Position numbers and translations under genes: made by a program
Part shown: in pieces, positions 6,122 to 7,494 of the stretch
Numbering within the stretch: the stretch's first letter is position 1
Layout: the number at the start of each line of letters is the position of its first letter
Notes under the pieces: model-generated
The model's input: the letters and a program-made list of their open reading frames with translations, nothing else
Told to the model about the DNA's origin: nothing
The model's database searches: none
Assembly (NCBI GenBank): GCA_021785235.1
Contig: JAJYGB010000473.1
Location: forward strand, 1 to 7,494
Source: Bacteroidota bacterium
GTDB taxonomy: Bacteria > Bacteroidota > Kryptoniia > Kryptoniales > JAKASW01
DNA length: 7,494 nucleotides
Reading direction: 5' to 3'

Positions 6122-7429
6122 TCACTTTGCCATTGAGGTCTTGCGACCCTGGACTATTAGCCCCTCTAGAATTTCATAGAACTCGGGAAAAGAGATCTGC
6201 GCCCACTCGGCATTCCTGATCGTTGTGACTCCTTCCGCGGCAAGTCCCGCCACCGTGAATGCCATCGCGATTCGGTGGTCTTTGTATGTGTCTATTTCGG
6301 CTCCAACAAGATGTCCCGTCCCGTTTACCACGAAGCCATCATCCAACTCCTGTACCTCGCCCCCCATCGCGTCCAGATTGTCAACGACCGCGACGATCCG
6401 ATCAGACTCTTTTCTCCTAAGGTCATGCGCGTCGCGTATCGCGGTCTCCCCCTTTGCGAACGAGGCCAGAACACCTATCACAGGGAGCTCATCGATCAGC
6501 CTCGGAATCATTTCACCGCCAATTTCGACGCCCTTAAGCTCCGAGTGAGAAACGGTAACGTCGCCCAGCGGTTCACCTGCCACCTCGCGCACGTTTTCAA
6601 TCTTGACTTTCGCGCCCATCAGCTCCAGCACATCCAGGAACCCGGTGCGTGTCGGGTTCAGTGTAATACCGCGCGCCGTTACGGTCGAGTTAGGGAGTAT
6701 CGCTCCGGCCGCAAGGTAAAAAGCAGCGGAAGAGATGTCTCCCGCGACGTCGTATTCCGCAGGCATTACTTCATAATCCGAAGTAATCGTTGTTTCGAGT
6801 CCAGAAGGTCCTTTAGTCTTACGCAATCTCAGCATGCGCTCCGTGTGATCGCGCGATTCGACGGGCTCGACAACGATCGTTTCTCCATGAGCGAACAGGC
6901 CCGCGAGAAGTATTGAAGACTTAACCTGTGCGGAAGGGAGCGGAAGCTCGTATCTTATCCCATGGAGTCTCTCGGCGGGAAAAATTCTCAAAGGGGCGGT
7001 CATGTTATCCGACCCGACGATCTTAGCGCCCATCTCTGAAAGAGGGGCGACGATTCGCTGCATCGGGCGCTTGCGCAGTGTCTCATCACCCGTAATCGCT
7101 GTTTCAAACTTCTGTCCGGCGAGTATTCCCGTAAGAAGTCGCATTGTTGTTCCACTATTGCCCGCGTCGAGCATAGATTCGGGGCGCGAAAAGGCCCACT
7201 TGCCCTCGCCACGCACTGTCACTACTCCACCGGCCTGATCTATTTTCACACCGAGTTGCTTCAGACAGCTCATCGTGCTCTTCACATCACCCCCTGATGA
7301 AATCCCCTTTATTTCGGATTTCCCTTTCGCGAGTGAAGAAAAGAGTAACGCTCTGTGAGAAATAGACTTATCGCCGGGAACTGTAAACGCACCTTGTATC
7401 GAAGATGCGCCTCTCCTCTCGTAAATCAT
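6122..7429 (-). CDS. aroA: 3-phosphoshikimate 1-carboxyvinyltransferase (EPSP synthase)
   Basis: AroA transfers the enolpyruvyl group of PEP to shikimate-3-phosphate, the step before chorismate synthase. The 435 residues are full length. Visible active-site motifs are PGDKSISHR (18-26; Lys21, Ser22, Arg26), LDAGNSGTTMRLL (87-99), RPMQRIVAPL (121-130), PSAQVKSSILLAG (165-177), RLIDELPV (310-317; Asp313), RRKESDRI (338-345; Glu341, Arg344), KDHRIAMAF (383-391) and SFPEF near the C-terminus. The SAQVKSSILLAG and GNSGTTMRLL forms resemble the Bacillus-type enzymes. The stretch after DHTERML (201-228) is divergent: LRLRKTKGPSG stands where an AFG-type motif is usual, with no sign of a frameshift. 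The start is supported by an in-frame TGA at 7460-7462 and no intervening start; an AGGA at 7433-7436 is only 3 nt from the ATG. It is the first gene of the visible operon. Confidence 0.97.
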   Translation of the reverse strand: MIYERRGASSIQGAFTVPGDKSISHRALLFSSLAKGKSEIKGISSGGDVKSTMSCLKQLGVKIDQAGGVVTVRGEGKWAFSRPESMLDAGNSGTTMRLLTGILAGQKFETAITGDETLRKRPMQRIVAPLSEMGAKIVGSDNMTAPLRIFPAERLHGIRYELPLPSAQVKSSILLAGLFAHGETIVVEPVESRDHTERMLRLRKTKGPSGLETTITSDYEVMPAEYDVAGDISSAAFYLAAGAILPNSTVTARGITLNPTRTGFLDVLELMGAKVKIENVREVAGEPLGDVTVSHSELKGVEIGGEMIPRLIDELPVIGVLASFAKGETAIRDAHDLRRKESDRIVAVVDNLDAMGGEVQELDDGFVVNGTGHLVGAEIDTYKDHRIAMAFTVAGLAAEGVTTIRNAEWAQISFPEFYEILEGLIVQGRKTSMAK

Positions 7430-7459
7430 TCGTCCTGGTTTCTTTATAAATGACGAATG
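7427..7459 (-). promoter_or_regulatory. Perfect 8-bp inverted repeat sequestering the aroA start codon
   Basis: CATTCGTC (7459-7452) is exactly complementary to GACGAATG (7434-7427), whose last three bases are the aroA ATG and whose first bases end the AGGA ribosome site. The loop is 17 nt. In RNA this stem would hide the start codon. Its 5' arm shares CATT (7456-7459) with the upstream repeat, so the two stems cannot both form completely. This also requires a transcription start upstream of about 7459. Confidence 0.4.
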
Positions 7460-7494
7460 TCAGGTCGTACATATGCTTAACACTGACATTGATT
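7430..7494 (-). promoter_or_regulatory. Leader region of the aroA operon; promoter not resolved
   Basis: These 65 bp are the only sequence visible upstream of the first gene. A TATAAA at 7443-7448 looks like a -10 element, but 16-18 bp upstream there is no hexamer close to TTGACA, and a start from it would leave only a few leader bases. I cannot assign a promoter; it may lie beyond the window. The two inverted repeats listed separately occupy most of this stretch. Confidence 0.3.
7456..7490 (-). promoter_or_regulatory. Perfect 8-bp inverted repeat in the aroA leader (operator or leader hairpin)
   Basis: On the coding strand AATGTCAG (7490-7483) is followed after 19 nt by its exact reverse complement CTGACATT (7463-7456). 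The spacer holds the palindrome CATATG (7470-7475) almost exactly at the dyad centre. The arrangement could be a protein-binding site or a hairpin in the leader RNA. The repeat is seen directly; its function is inferred. Confidence 0.4.

Noticed and set aside
6275..6916. Plus-strand open frame of 213 codons antisense to aroA
   Set aside because: Opposite a fully conserved aroA, Arg/His-rich with no domain signature; a shadow frame.

Overview
The window is a compact block of bacterial biosynthetic genes, all read from the minus strand. In transcription order (right to left) they are aroA (EPSP synthase), bshC (bacillithiol synthesis), trpD, a CorC/HlyC-like CBS-domain membrane protein, trpC, trpF and the first 216 codons of trpB, which runs off the left edge. 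Gaps are tiny: 35 bp, 1 bp, two ATGA overlaps, 34 bp and 43 bp. No gene-free stretch reaches 300 bases, and no GC-rich hairpin followed by a T-run was seen in any gap. One polycistronic transcript is therefore likely. No RNA genes, insertion sequences, CRISPR arrays or phage genes were seen, and the plus-strand open frames look like shadows of the real genes.

Organism: BshC means a bacillithiol-type thiol user, as known in Firmicutes, Bacteroidota/Chlorobiota relatives, Deinococcus and others. Most starts have weak or no Shine-Dalgarno sequences, the base composition looks balanced, and the CBS protein belongs to a membrane-anchored family that includes GldE of Bacteroidota. Together these make a Bacteroidota/Chlorobiota/Ignavibacteria-like (FCB) bacterium my best guess. 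This is inference; no marker in the window settles the phylum.

How the genes work together: AroA makes EPSP, the last intermediate before chorismate. TrpD, TrpC, TrpF and TrpB carry out the steps from anthranilate to tryptophan; trpA is presumably just beyond the left edge. Anthranilate synthase (trpE/trpG) is not beside trpD, where bshC sits instead. The two outsiders, bshC and the CBS protein, are tightly packed into the operon: bshC ends 1 bp before trpD, and the CBS gene overlaps trpD and trpC by 4 bp each.

Most of the window is ordinary primary metabolism. The points most worth a second look are: (1) the 65-bp leader of aroA, with two perfect 8-bp inverted repeats that share an arm, one of which would bury the aroA start codon; (2) the translationally coupled CBS membrane protein inside the trp genes, with an atypical membrane module and a long lysine/arginine-rich tail; (3) bshC inside an aromatic amino acid operon; and (4) a 15-codon frame bridging the trpC stop and the trpF start.
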